NCBI GenBank assembly: GCA_947044405.1
Contig: CAMRHE010001097.1
Location: forward strand, 1 to 64,000
Origin: Leptodactylus fallax
Lineage: Eukaryota > Chordata > Amphibia > Anura > Leptodactylidae
Direction of reading: 5' to 3'
DNA: 64,000 nucleotides
In this document: piece after piece, positions 35,601-49,900 of the stretch
Layout: each line of letters starts with the position of its first letter
Numbering within the stretch: the first letter of the stretch is position 1
Notes under the pieces: model-generated
What the model was told of the DNA's origin: nothing
The model's database searches: none
What the model saw: only the letters and a program-made list of their open reading frames with translations
Made by a program: the position numbers and the translations under genes

Positions 35601-38600
35601 ATTCGCAAATAGATTAATTGTGCCAGTTAACTTTTTTATATTACTAACATTTTAATGTAATGTTTACTATGTTACGGTAATTACTATGGCAGTTGTGTTT
35701 GCAATATAGTCCAATATTGGCCTGTGCTTCATTTCTGTGGTCACTAGTTGCCTCATTCTCTGCAAGGAGTTGAGCAGCAAACCTCCAAGTGCCAAAGAGA
35801 TAGATCTGCCTTGTTAGTCCTACAAAATGCAGTCAGACAGTTGGTTTCCCATTCGGCTGATTTATTAACAGTTTTAGACAATTTCGGTACCTTATTCAAC
35901 ATGGCAGTTGTCAGAGATCTCCAGTTATAAACAAAAGTACAGGCTAAGACCTATTGCACACGACCGTATGCTGGCTGCTGGCCTTGATTGAACGGTTGGC
36001 ACACTGGCGGTCGTGCTTCCGTGGCCTTATTTATTCAGTGAATAAGACCTGCGGAAGCACGCCCGCAAAACACGACAGGAATAGGACATGTCCTGAGTTT
36101 TGTGGTCCGGACTGTGGGCCCGCACACTAATCCGTGTAATACTTGTGTGTTGGCCAACAGAAATAAATTGGTTGGTGTGCTATCCTGGAAAAACCCAGAT
36201 AGCACACTGACCTAGCCCACGGTCATCTGCAATGGGCCTAAGATATGAAACTTTTTAATATATCTTATCAAAGAAATATGTTTTCTTCTCCATTTTTCAG
36301 GCAGTTACTTTCTCCATATTAGTCTATGAGAAGAGGAGGGGGATTAGAGAAGACACTCAAATAATTGCTGCTGTTACATTCTGCTGTTCCTTGCTTTTTT
36401 ATCACTTTTAAAGTTGTAGATAAGAGGCTCTGAGAACACAGAATGAGGCAACAAATCAATTATCTAGTCGGTAGTAGAATCTCTCTCCTTCTTCCCCCAT
36501 CAATACAGGTCTATGTTTAACAGTAAATATGAAGATATAATGTAAACAAAGCAGTGAGATTGAAGATAAAGAGCAGCAGAATAGTTTAATAAGTGAAGAA
36601 GGAAACAGCTATCCTTAAGATATATTACAAAAATTTCCTATATTCACATGCACTATTCATTTATGAAAAGTTGTATAGAACTGGAGGTAAGCTTTAAGAT
36701 GAAGACACTATGCATCAAAATTTTCTTTGTTGGAAGGTAAGCCAACTTTCATTGTCAGAAGGTAAGCTAGCTTTAAACACAATAAACCAAAGATACCCCA
36801 GATTTATCTTTAGCATTAGACACTTTCATAAATCTAGTATAGTTTAAGGCTGTCTAACTAAGTTTGCACTGTTTTACTTTTAGGCAGTATTAGTAAATCT
36901 GTTTCATATTAGACTTAAACCTTCCAGCATCTTCAAATGTTTTTCATTTTTTTATCTCCTTCCTTCAAAAAGCCATAACTTTTTATTATGTTTTTATTTG
37001 CATTCACATAGGGTTGTGTTGGCTTGCTTTCTGTAAGTTGAATTTTTTAATGGAACCTAGTAGAGGGCACCAGCTGTGTATGGAGAATGTAGCTTGAAGC
37101 TCCTAGTGTCATTTAGAATAGTGGTATATTTTAAGTGTCAGAGGGAATTTTGGGGTCCCCTCAGGGTCCAGGGCCTGGTAATGACTTCTACTGCTGCACC
37201 ACCTATAGCTACCTCTCTGACTCCTGAGCCATTTCCATATACCTGATCCAACATTTTGATATACATGTATGTCAAACATTGGGAAAAGTTTAATTGAAAT
37301 TAACATTAACAGCATAATATGATTTGTGCATAGTGGCTGCTATATACATGAATAAAATAATGATAAAAATAAGATATTCATTTTGAGTACATTATTCATT
37401 TATTGATCCCTTACAATATGTCTTATTATAATGAGCTGGGATGTCATATAACAAAAAATTATCCTACACATCTGTTCCTTTCTAATTTTACACACCTTAA
37501 ACTAGGTGACCCTAGGAGACCCATAACTTTCTAAACGTGCCTGTTTTTTTTTTTTTTATATTGGCTTTGACCTAATTATATCTTTGTACTGAACCTTTCA
37601 GCTAAAATAGAGCATATAGAAAAAACCTAGGGGATTATTTTTATTAGCACAGCTTAACATGAAGCTTGTACTGGCTTTATTTTTATATGGTCCTCCTTAG
37701 AGACTTTATCTACAAAAATGCAATTATCTTTTTCACACATTCCTAAATTACATTGGCCTTGCTTGCTATGTCAGGGGGACGTGCAAGTTATCAGTCTCCA
37801 AGCACCAAAGGGGTTCTCATTTGCATCATAAAATGTAGCACTAATTACACCGAGAACTTCACTTGACTTCTTATATTTAGAACTTTGCTTTGGCTACTTT
37901 TTTCAGTATAGGTTTTCAATTTTGCAAGACTATACTTGAAATGAACAATCTTTGTCAGCTTCTTAATTAACCTTTGAAGCAGAATAAAATTCTTATCTGT
38001 GCATTTTTCTGCAGTCACATCTGTAACTGTGGTGCCCCAGATGGTTGTGTACGCAAGTTACTTACCACTCCATTTGAGTGAGCAGAAGATTTCCATCCTT
38101 GGGCAGATGGTAAGAACACTGAACTGAATTCAGCCATTATTAAACACAATATTGGGAAAGTCTCTTAAATCTTCTCTTTATGTGCCAAGGTTTATGATCT
38201 GTACATACCATTCTCAAGTCATATTGTATATTCGTTAGTGTTACAGGGAATCCTTTTCCAACTATTGATTTTTGTAGTAACCAGTGCTAGTATTTAAGGT
38301 GGCAAAGGTGTTAAAGGCAAATTCCTTTTATACCTGGAATATTGTCTCTCCTGTGTGCCTAGGAGAACCCACTCCTACTGTCTGCCATCTGTCAGGGCAG
38401 TAGGATACTCTTACTTGTACTTGCTCCAGTGAATTCTAGCTGTTAGCTAATAACACTATGCTTCATTCCAGAATATGAATTCCTTGCATGTGATCCTGGC
38501 CTTTGGCCTTAGTTGGCCTCTGCTTCAGCTTTCAACCTGCAAGCCCCCAATGGTTTGTTAGCCAGCAGAGAGAGAAAGACTGATTTTAATACATTCATAA

Positions 38601-41600
38601 TAAAGAAAAATAGTATATTTTATTTTTAAAAAGCAGCTTTACTTCTTTATTGAGCTGTTGTCTTACATTTAATTTATTTGCAGCTAACTTGTTGTGACCC
38701 ATTATTATTTTATAAAATGTGTTTCATGCATCAGTTCCCTTTTTTCATAATAAAACCACCCCTAGGTTAGCGTATTATTGTGTGTCCATCAGCATCCATA
38801 ATATGCTATTTATAGTACCCCAGCAGAGAAAGTGATATTTAAAAAAAAAAAAAAAACAACTGAAACCTTTTTCAGAAGCTGAAAGCATTGTGTTTTATCA
38901 CTGATGTTTAATTTGACTGCTACTTATATAGGACAATTTTTTTTTTTTTTATTGCAAGTATATACATGATATGATTTTCTGTATACAGTAAGGAAATTAA
39001 GTTGTATATTTTTATCTTAAGGCAGACTCATCAGAAAAGCTGAGGCACTATGGATTATCTCACATGCACAACCACCCAGTACTCGTGTCCAGAACTAGAT
39101 CATGTCCTTTAGTAGCTCCACCAAAACCACCTCCTGTGCCACGATGGAAACTTATAAGACAGAAAAAAGAAGTTAATGTCACAGATGAAGCTAAAGGTAA
39201 ATTTATTTACACACATATTTTTTTAAATGTTTTTATAATAAAAAAACAGAAAGTTGGGTCCTGCTCCTGCCTAGAATATGTGGTATTACATGGCTACCTC
39301 TCCACTGTGGCAAGTAGAGACAAAAAAATCTCTCTCTACCTCTCTGAGCAGAGGACATCTCACCATTTTGACATTATGGCATATAGACATGGATTGTTGT
39401 AAGACCGTTATGCTTCAAACGTCCCCCGGCCACTTTAAAGAGGACCTTTCACAACCTCCAATAAGTCTAGCTCTTTACATCATTTAATAGCTGTTGCTTC
39501 ACTGTTTCTGGCACAGTTACAATCTTTTCTCCAGCCCCCACTGTTCCTGAGCAATCTGTTAGTTTTGGTGCCTGATATTCTATTTAGACTCTGTACTGTC
39601 AGGAGGGCGGTGTCAGGCAGGAGCAGACAAGGGGTGTGATTCTGAGCTCTGACATTGGCTGCCTCTGATTGGAGCTCTGAATCACACCCCCTCCCTGACA
39701 CTGTCCTTCTGAAATTACAGAGTTAAATAGCACATCAGGCACCAAAGTAGTAAGTGCATAACATAATGCACTCGGATGACACTCCTAGTGTCACCTGACT
39801 TCATTCTACTGCAAAATCGGCCCCAACTCGCATGCACACTCCATTGTGTGCATGGGGTCTTAGTCTTCTCAGGATTTAGTATGCTTTTTACACATAAATC
39901 CTGATCATATAAACCTATAAATCACAGAGCTTCACTTCTGTTCCTTTATCATGCGCTGCTCTTAGAGCACGACCAAAGCATGACCAAAGTTTGCATTTTC
40001 TGCCGGGATATTGAACAGAGAGAGCAGGTTCCATTCAAAGAAACAATACCAAGCCTGAAGACACTCCTATAAATCTTTTTTTTTTTTAAACAAATACTTT
40101 GTTACCCATTATTATACAAGTCAGTTTTGACATTTGAAACAAAGCAACTCTCTGGTTGAGAAAAAAAGAAGTAAAGAGAAACAGAAAGGAAAACAACTAT
40201 AACTGAACCATTCAATCCAAAGTAACCATTTTACAAGTACTATTGTCAGGACTTATCTACTACCAAGGCTTTATTCATGAGATGGATCTACTGTATATTT
40301 AGCAATATTGGTTCTCTTTCTAGAAGAACACCCATCATTTATTCCAGACATTGGTGTAAATGTTGATAAAACTGGTGGGGTTGATGGCTCTGTCTACAGC
40401 ACCCTCGCTCTCAAGGTTTGTAATGTTTTTACACCAGAAAACTGGCGTAGGGGCAAATCTTCTCCCATAATTCTTTACAAAGAAGCAAAACACATAATAA
40501 ATTACAAAGAGAAGACCTACTAACAGGCTGAAACCCCCATACAGCTCCATGTCCACTTGAGACAGCCAGATCCAATATAATCCTTTGCCTCACTTTTAAG
40601 AATAGACAGGTTAGCTATAGACATGTCAATATCAATAAAAATATAAATAGTATTCAAAATAAACTCAATAGAAAAAATAAAAAATTTGATATTCCATTCA
40701 GACAGGGGTGCCTAGTGTCCAACAGTAAAATTGATTTTCAGAGCCAACTGTACAGCTACATGCAAATACTACCTGATACCTGTCATAAATTCCTAAACTT
40801 TGTCTCTGTGAGCCATGGATACATGCTCAGCAGGCCTTAGGTAATCTCAGGACACTACAAGATCATTATTGATCGAGGCTCTAGTAGTGGTGTTGAGAAG
40901 GAATAGGCCTGGTTCAGATGTTGTATGTGGGTGGCAAATACACTGATTCAGATAGTGTATGCTACCTATCTCTATGTAATACACTGGATGTATTGTGCCA
41001 TGCACAGATCGTGCATGAGGTGGGGCTCTGGGAACCCAACACAGGATTCACCTGCTCCCCATGTTGACTAGTCCAAACCTGCTCAATTATCATGTTATGT
41101 GCTAAACTTAGTTTAATATTGAGTAAAGTGCGGGGTGGCACATTAAAAGTTTTAATCCATCTGCATCACACAGATTCACATTTTGGTATAGAATTCTTCT
41201 TCAGTACACACCCAGTTACACCCCATTCATTTTGGATCAAAATATCTGTACTGAGTGAAAGCTAGAGTATTGTGCAGTGAGGTATACTCTTTTTGACTTT
41301 ATTCACGAAAACTCAATGCTGACAAACTCATGGTAAACCCCAGCAGCATGAGGGCATTCTGCTGGTGTAAAGGGAACCTGTCATGTGAATTTGGGACACT
41401 AAATCACCCCAGGTCCTTATGGACCGGGGTTTAGTGTCCCATATTGCCCTGTGATAAAGTCATCCGTACCTGCATTAAAAAAAAGAAAAACCTTCATACT
41501 AGCCTAGAGGAGAGTCCGATGAGACTCTAAGAATCTGTGGTTCTCCCAGCGCCTGTGCAGTTCTTCAGTGAACCCAGGGACATACACCAAGGTTTGGTGC

Positions 41601-43894
41601 ATACACACTGTATGTACTGTATTACTGAATACTGTGTCAGGAGTACAGCTGCAGGGTGAGTATAAAGGTTTTTTATTTTTAGTGTGGGCATGGATGGCTT
41701 TACAACACTAAGTAAACACCCTGAGTCCATAAAGACCTGTGGGTGGTTTAGTGTCCCAAATCACTGTGACAAATTACCTTTAAGGGCTCAAAACCTAGTG
41801 GCAGGTTCCCTTTAAACAAAGAGCAAGATATCTGTAGCCACATTCTCCTCATACATCTGCAGAGTAACTTCCATAATTTTAATGAGGTTTATACTATATA
41901 CTACCATATGCATGCACTTTATAGTCCCTTTATAGATAATGTACAACTTCTTGTCAAGAGGATCAGTGATTTCTTGTTTTAATAATTATTTGTATTCCAA
42001 ATAAAATAAAAATACAGGGGCATCTCATTTTGGTGCTCTGCATAGTGCCATTCTCTTCTTATTCCTACTGGAAATGTATGAATGAAGTACTGGATGTAAG
42101 CATTTTGCTTGTCAATAAACTGGGTCCCTTCAACAAACTGGGTCCCTACTCAATCTGAGACTGTCAGCACTGACTGGACAATGGTAAAGTATTGGCTATG
42201 CAACCACTGACAAGAGAAATGGTAAAACCCAGTTGTAAGCTAATTTATACATATTCAGGAGGAATAAAAAGAGAACAGCAGAGCAGAAAATATACCTATT
42301 TTTCGAACTACAAGATGCACCTAGGTTTTAGAGGAGGAAAATAGGAAAAAAAAATTATGGGGGGAATTTGCTGCTAGAGGGCCACAGGTTGTGCAACATT
42401 CTTGTATGCAGACAGCAGTGTTGCACAACCTGTGTGGCTCTACAGCTGTAATTTGCCTATGTTAATGTGGGACACACCAGTCACATGATGGAGGCAAACA
42501 CGGGCGTCGTAGGCTTTCTTCTCATAATGTACCTGCACCACCTGGCTCCCACACAGTACACTATGCTACCCACAGTGGCCCCCACACAGTACAATATGTG
42601 CCTCACAGTGGCCACCACACAGTACAATATACTTCCCATAGTGGCCCCAACACAGTATAATATGCTCCTCACAGTGGCCCCCCACAAAGTACAATATACT
42701 TCCCATAGTGGCCCCCACACAGTACAATATGCTTCCCATAGTGGCCCCCTCACAGTAGAATATGCTTACCAGTGGCCCCCACACAGTATAATATGCTCAT
42801 GTGCTATTATTATATACTGTGGTCTTCTCAGACCCCAGTGTATAATAATTGGAGACACAGGAGAAATGATTAAAAATTACAAACATTTATACTCGCCTTT
42901 CCTGGGCATCCTCTCTCCATCCGGTTCTCTTCTGCTTCTTCTTTGGGCCTCTTCTGCTTGTGACGCGTCCTAGACGTCACTGCTGGGCCTGTTATTGGGC
43001 CTCAGCAGTCACGTGGGGCGCGATGACGTCATTACGCCGGTGAGCCCCACGTGACTGCTGAGGCGCAATCACAGGCTCCAGCAGTGACATCTGGGGTGTG
43101 TGACCTCTGTCACAGGCCTGGAAGAGTCCTGAACAAGATCCAGGGAATTGCCGGAAATGCAGGAGAGGTGAGTAGAAGTGTTTGTTATTTTTACTCACCT
43201 TCCCTGGGCAGACTATATGTATAGCGGTCGGGGAACAAGGCTTTCCCCGATCGCTATTGTGGTGCTGCAGGGCCCCCGGCCATTTCCAGCTGGCCACGGG
43301 CCCCGTACCACTCCAGGTGTTTTTTCTCCTACTATCTAAAGAAGGATAGGGACACGCTGAAGTGCTGTGGAATATGTTGGTGCTATATAAGTATGTAAAT
43401 CTTTTTTTTTTTTTTGTTGGATCCAGAAAAATAACTAATATTTTGAGCCATTTGCATCAGTTTGTAATGTAGTGTAAAGCAGCCTTCAAGAGTGAGATAC
43501 ATATATATTAGACTTTTTGTGCCTCTAATTGTTTTAAACAAGTTTAAAAAAGAAACTTTTTGTCAATGCTTTTTGTCAAACAAAAAAGTAAACCATTTTT
43601 GAAAGCCCAAATGTTTTATTCCTAAATAATGCTGCTGTTTACAGTGATTTCAACCACAGGCTTAATTGCCTATTTTAGGAGACTGGCTATTCATTTTCAT
43701 CAAATTATTACCAGAATAGATGAATAGTACATTTATTTTGCCAGAGAATTTTCAACAGATATTGACTGTGAGGCCATTAATATATTTCTTTACCGTGACT
43801 CACAAGGCAGGTCATTGATCATAATAAGAGGCTACGAAGGGACCAATTTTATAAGCACAATGTCCATTTGTCATTTTCCAATTGGTGCATCGGG

Positions 43895-43944
<50 letters not shown>

Positions 43945-46900
43945 TTTCCTTTTTTTTTTTTTTTCTTTAGTGCTACAGCATTTTACACAAGCACACAAAA
44001 ATATGCTCTGCAAAAATAAATCTATTTTGTGTCCTTTAACAGTTTTCGAATGTGTAAATGCCATTTCACTTTTTTTCTTTGACTACTTTTTTGTAATTTA
44101 CGGTACTTTATTCATCTATTTTCCTTCCTTTTAATAGACAACAGGCTCTAAAGTTCTTCCTAGCAACCCCCTAACTAAGCTATTGCCCGGAAAATTTGTG
44201 CACATTTGTATTGTCAGTATGTATAGATGAAGGCGTTGCCAAAGGGGTGGGGTCATTTCAAATATAAATATTTTACTTTTAGAAATAAAATTCAAATACG
44301 GCATCCTTCAAAGTATTCAAAACAGAATTTAGAAAGTTTGTTAACCATCTAAGGTTAACAAGTCTCCACTAAGAATACTTGCCTACACTAGCCATGGGGA
44401 GTGTTTTGACCACTAGTGTGTCCTTACACTACACATGTTTGACACAGTAATTTTCTCTCTTCATATGACAATGATCTGGATGAGAGGTTGAAGAAGGTAC
44501 AAGCAGTGGGAAACTTTGTTACTGCAACAATCTTTTATGTAAACATTATGGTTGGTTTACTATGGTAATCATATCTTCGGAATCAGCACCAATCCGGTCC
44601 CAATGTCTTCCCCCAGTACTAGGGCTGCATCCAATACTGAAGAAATGCAGGGTATAACAGGATCGCTATATGCACAGTTATAAGAATACTTACAGTAAGT
44701 TAACGGACTGCAGGCACAAGGACCAGCCATGGATATGGACCATGGGCCATAAACACAGAGATCTGGAGCAAACCCTATTGACTTCCATGGGAGAGTTTTC
44801 TAGGGATGCTTTGTAAAATCTGCGTCTTATCTACGTATACATGATAGCTGTGATCATCAGTGTGCTAAAAAGTGAAGTGGCTAATGCAAAACATTTTCTT
44901 ACAGAAAACCGCATGTTATTTGCCTTAGTAGCTAAAGTCATAACTGCTGGATTATTATGATTTTTTTTTAACCGTGCTGTACTGTTCGCATTTACTATAT
45001 ACTTGTACTATTTCGGGTCAATATGACCCGACCAATTAAAATGTTGATTTTAGCTACTGTGTTTTTTTTGAATACCTATTTCATTATTAAACTGTATGTG
45101 AACATGGTTAATCATAAACAAATGAAAAATGAAATTAAAACTTAATTTTTATTTATTTTTTTCAGAAAAAGGTTACATGAGCTGTTTGCAATTATGTTCG
45201 CTTTATAGCATTCCGCACACAAATAACAAACATGCTTATTTTAATTTACTATAACTTTAAATCTAACTAAATATAACTTTGTCTTAACACATTTTATAAA
45301 ACAACAAATGAAAAATAACGAAAATGTCAGTTTTTCTTTTTTATCTATAAAAAGTGTGAACAGGTTCATTCATTTTTACATTGAGCACAATAATAGAACA
45401 CATGTCCTTTACAAAGATATTTTGCACACCCAGCACATGTCAGATTTGTTTTATTGTCATAAGATGGACAAAAGCTACATCTCTTCCTTTTTTGGCTGGT
45501 AGCTGTGCTGGTGGAGGCCGTGGAGTCTCTTTCTTGAGCATGCTGCTGGACACTCTTCACAATGGCGGCTGCTCCTTCACTTCTGGGATTTACTTTTCTG
45601 GCTTCAATATGCGGCCTAACTAGGGATTTTCCTAATTCTTCAATAAACATTCTTCTTTTATGCAGCTGATTTCTGTTCCAATTGGGGTTGATTTCTCTCC
45701 ATAAAAGAAATGCCTTGTATGCCGAAACATCCAGAATGTTGTAAAACATTATCATTGGCCAATGATTAGTTTTGCATTTGCATGTGTATTTGCTTTATCT
45801 AGTTTATCAACTGCCCCTTTTGTGTCATTATAATCTAATATCATGTCCGGCTTTTTGTCTTCTCGATTACTTATTGCATTGTCATGGTGCATTGTGCTCA
45901 TTAGAATTACCTATTTATTTTTTTGGGGAACTTAAGCCACAACTGTTGTATCTCCAGTAAAGTAAAAAGTAGAACTATACACTTCTCTTTTACTAAGGAT
46001 ACCTTGCGGCATTTCTGGCTTGTTTTTCCTTTACCTAGCATGGTAAATTGTCTTTTTCGCAACATCTGGCCCAGTTGGTAGGATGTGAAAAAGTTGTCAC
46101 ATGTGACATTTTGTCCTCTTAGTCCATGAGTCAAATCGAGAACAACTCGCATGCCCTGATTTTTTTCAGCTCTTTCTCCAGGGTTTCTTCCTGTATACAC
46201 TTGAGCATTTTGAATGTATGAACTTTTGCTGTCACAAAGTGTCCATACCTTGTCCAGGGTGCATCTGTATGTGTGTGATGGGGCCCTGAAACAAACCCTG
46301 TTCAAATCTGTACTCAATGCTCATCCATGCAATCAATATATCACAGCAGTGAGAATACACCCCCTCCTAAACAAACATTCACTCTGCTTTGTCACAATGT
46401 CACACATTAGCTTACTTCATGGCACAGTAATCAAAAATGACTTTACAATATGCACCCTTTTGAATAATGAGATGAAGTACACTGGAAAACAAATACATTT
46501 TGCAGGCAGAAATAATTAGTGACCTGTAAAACTGTTCGGGTCATATTGACCCGAACAGTACAAGTGTAACAATCAGCGTGTAGCAAAAAGTAAACAAAAA
46601 AAAACCACTCATAGTAAGAACCCTTCAAATGAGGAAAAGTCAATTAATCACAAGTTTCAGATCCACATGAAAAATAATGTACAGGGTCTCAAATTTCATT
46701 TCGGGCCATATAGACCCAAGCAGAACAGCAGGGTTAAATATAGAAAAATTTTAAAAACCTTATCAAAAGTTCTTTGAAAATATATTTAACATAATTAATA
46801 AATAGGCCATATTGTGGCAACGCATTCCCTTTAAGGCTAAAGTTAGCTGCATAATAAAGGGTGAATATACACCTAAATTGTATCTATTAGTTTATCTACT

Positions 46901-49900
46901 ATCCTTAAGGGCATCATATTACCGGTACAGGTATGTTGTCCTAGTAGCCAAAATGGTATAAAAATGTTGTAACATCTAGCTACTAGGAGAGATGAAAGAT
47001 TACAAGGGACAAATAGGGGCGGATTTACTAATACTGAGTTTTAGTGCTTTCTTACATTACATTATAGTTTAAAAATGTGACACATTTATTACAGAAACTG
47101 TTACTGATGATAAATCTGGCACATTGAGAATGTCAAGTCTAAGATTACACCACCTATGACTTAATTTCCAACCAAATATGCAACAAAATGTTGGTGCATG
47201 CGGTAGCAGCTTAGGCCTCACCCCTTTTAAAGATAAGCCACACACCATTTTTTGCAAACCCCAACCACCTGTCATACAAGGCACAGGAGCTTTTCAGAGA
47301 ATGTCCAAAACTGTGTCTAAATGTGGTGAAAGCACATAGAACCATTTTTTGGTGCACACTGCTCCAGAATTTTAGCACATTTTTAATAGTAAACTTGTCC
47401 CACTGTATATAAGACCAGCTTATTCATGAGGAGAGCACTTCCTTCACTGCTCCTTCACCGCTTTCTTCAGTCTTGACAAACTGCTGTGTATAAGTGCATA
47501 CAAAGCAGCCTGTCTGCCACTCACCTGAGCGGTGGTGACCTACTAACTATGTAATTCATATATCATTAGGTGTGAAGTGTGGTGTCATGGGTCCTTTATA
47601 CCAGGGCAGATACATTTCAGGCCAACAAAGAAAAGATACTAGTTTATTTAACGGACATCACATGGCAGCATTAAAGTAAACTCCAGTGAATAGGGGCTAT
47701 TCACATGACCGTTATTTTGACGGTCCGTTGTCACGGCCTGTCAAAATATAGCTCATGTCCTATTTTTGGTAATTTTCACAGATGCCTCCATACACTGAAA
47801 TGTATGGGAGATCCGTGAAAACAGGTGCCCCTTGGTTGTAAGACGGCCATGAAAAGTAGACATTTTCCATGGCCATTTTGCATCTTGATTGTCTGAATGT
47901 AGTCTTACTTACATGATTATTATGTAAAACTGAATATTTTCTAGTTTCTAGACTGTACTTGCAGGCTGATTTGCTGTCCATAAAAAGGTGATATGTTTGT
48001 ATGTTTCTGCTCCTATTAAAGGATCATGTACAGCACTATTGTTGGTTTCCAAGGCATTTTGGACCTGACAGACTCCCTTAAAGCTGCACAGTCTATAAAG
48101 GACTCGTTTTTCATAGGGTGAGATACTGCTTAACCCATTCCCACCGCAGATATTTTTTTGATTTTAATTTTTCACTCCCCACTTTCCAAACCCCAGAACT
48201 TATATTTTTCTCCATTCACAGAGCTATATGAGGGCTTAAGGTTTGCAAGACAAATTGTACTTCATAATGGTACTATTTAATATTACGTATAATATACTGG
48301 GAAGCTGAAAAAAAGTCAGAATGGGGTGGAATTGGACAAAAACTGCGTTTGTGCGACTTTCTTATTGGTTTTAATTTTATGACGTTCACTGTACTGCCAA
48401 AATGACATGTCATCTGTATGGTATGGGTTGGAGCAATTCAAGGGATACCAAATGTATATAGTTTTTTTAACATTTTAATCCATTAAAAAAATTCTAAACT
48501 TTGCAAAAAAAAAAAATATTGGAGTCATATTTTGACACCCATAACTTTTTATATTTCCATGTATGGGGATGCATAAGGCGTCTTTTTTTTTTTTTTTTAG
48601 AGGCGAGATGTACATTTTAATTATGCCAATTTGAGAAAAATCTATTTCTTTGATCGCTTTTTATCCAAATTGTTATAGAAACAGCAAAAAAAAATAATTA
48701 TTTATGGTTTATGAGGCACATTAGCTATGTTACCAGTTTTAACTTTTCTTAACTAATAAGCATTATTTCTGTATTAGCCTGGGTTTACATGGTGCATTTT
48801 TGCCAAAAAAAGCATGCATTTTTATATAAAAACTAGATATGGACAAACTGACTCGTACCGAGCCAAATATTCCAAATTGTTTGTTTGTTTATAAAACCGA
48901 ACACATTGAGATTCATCTCACCTTCCAATACCTCTTTTGGGCCTCCATAGCCTCCGGCGTTCTCCTGGTGACATCATGTTCCCAGGGTCACCAATAAGAC
49001 CTGTGATTGGGCCATCAGCAGTCACATAGGAGTGGCATGGCATAACTGAGGAGGCCAAGAGAAATTGCCGTATGCCACTAGGAGGCCAGAGGTTACGAAA
49101 GGTGATTATGAATGTATTTTTATATTTTTTTATTTTTTACACCTCCCCTGGGTCTCCACCTATTATATGCTGAAGAGACTCCAGAGTAGAATAATGACAC
49201 TTTGACATAACTTCGGCTTTGTTTGACTTAGAGAGCTAGAAATTGGATAGATAGGTTCCTATGAGCCCTGACTGTGTCATACACTATGTTGTAAGCCAAG
49301 GTAAGCAGTGGTTTGTACTGAAGTTGTTCAACCCGAGACAAATCTTGGACCCAAGCCACCCGAAACAAAACGAATCCTGAGAGGTTTGCCCATCTCTAAT
49401 AAAGAGTTTTTTAAAAACCACATGCATATTTTATACACTATTTTTTTTTAAGTAAAAACGCAGCGTATAAATGCAGCCCTACATAAAAATTGTCTCTCTT
49501 TAAACTCATGTATCTGTTACATATTTACATATACAGTATATATATATTACTAGTAATTTATTAATGCAAACTACATAACCATTTTAAACATTACAGTTTT
49601 TTTAAGTATTTTTGTAATTACAGAACCAGTTGAGAAGAAAGCTGATCAGTTTGTTGAAATTACCACACCATTTCTTAACTTTAGACTAAATCCACTCTCT
49701 GTACCATCTGAAGGGTAAGTACAATGAAGTAAATCTTTATCTTATACTAATAGTTGTGTTGCCATTTTATATCTGCTTCTATTGATTCTACATGTAATTA
49801 CTGTTCTTAATGTTCCCTGGGGATGAATGTGTTTTCCATGCCTTTCCAACAAACCAAATGTAAATTTAATGTAAATACATCAACCTAACTACCAGTGAAG

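Noticed and set aside
40308..40523. Stretch after ctttctag resembling an ADGB exon
   Set aside because: The exons at 39022 and 49624 join in phase and match the protein without a gap. This segment has no good donor in phase and looks like part of an interspersed repeat.
42467..42973. 168-codon ORF with repeated TQYN(M/I)L motifs
   Set aside because: It is the translation of the minisatellite inside a non-autonomous transposon; no gene features.
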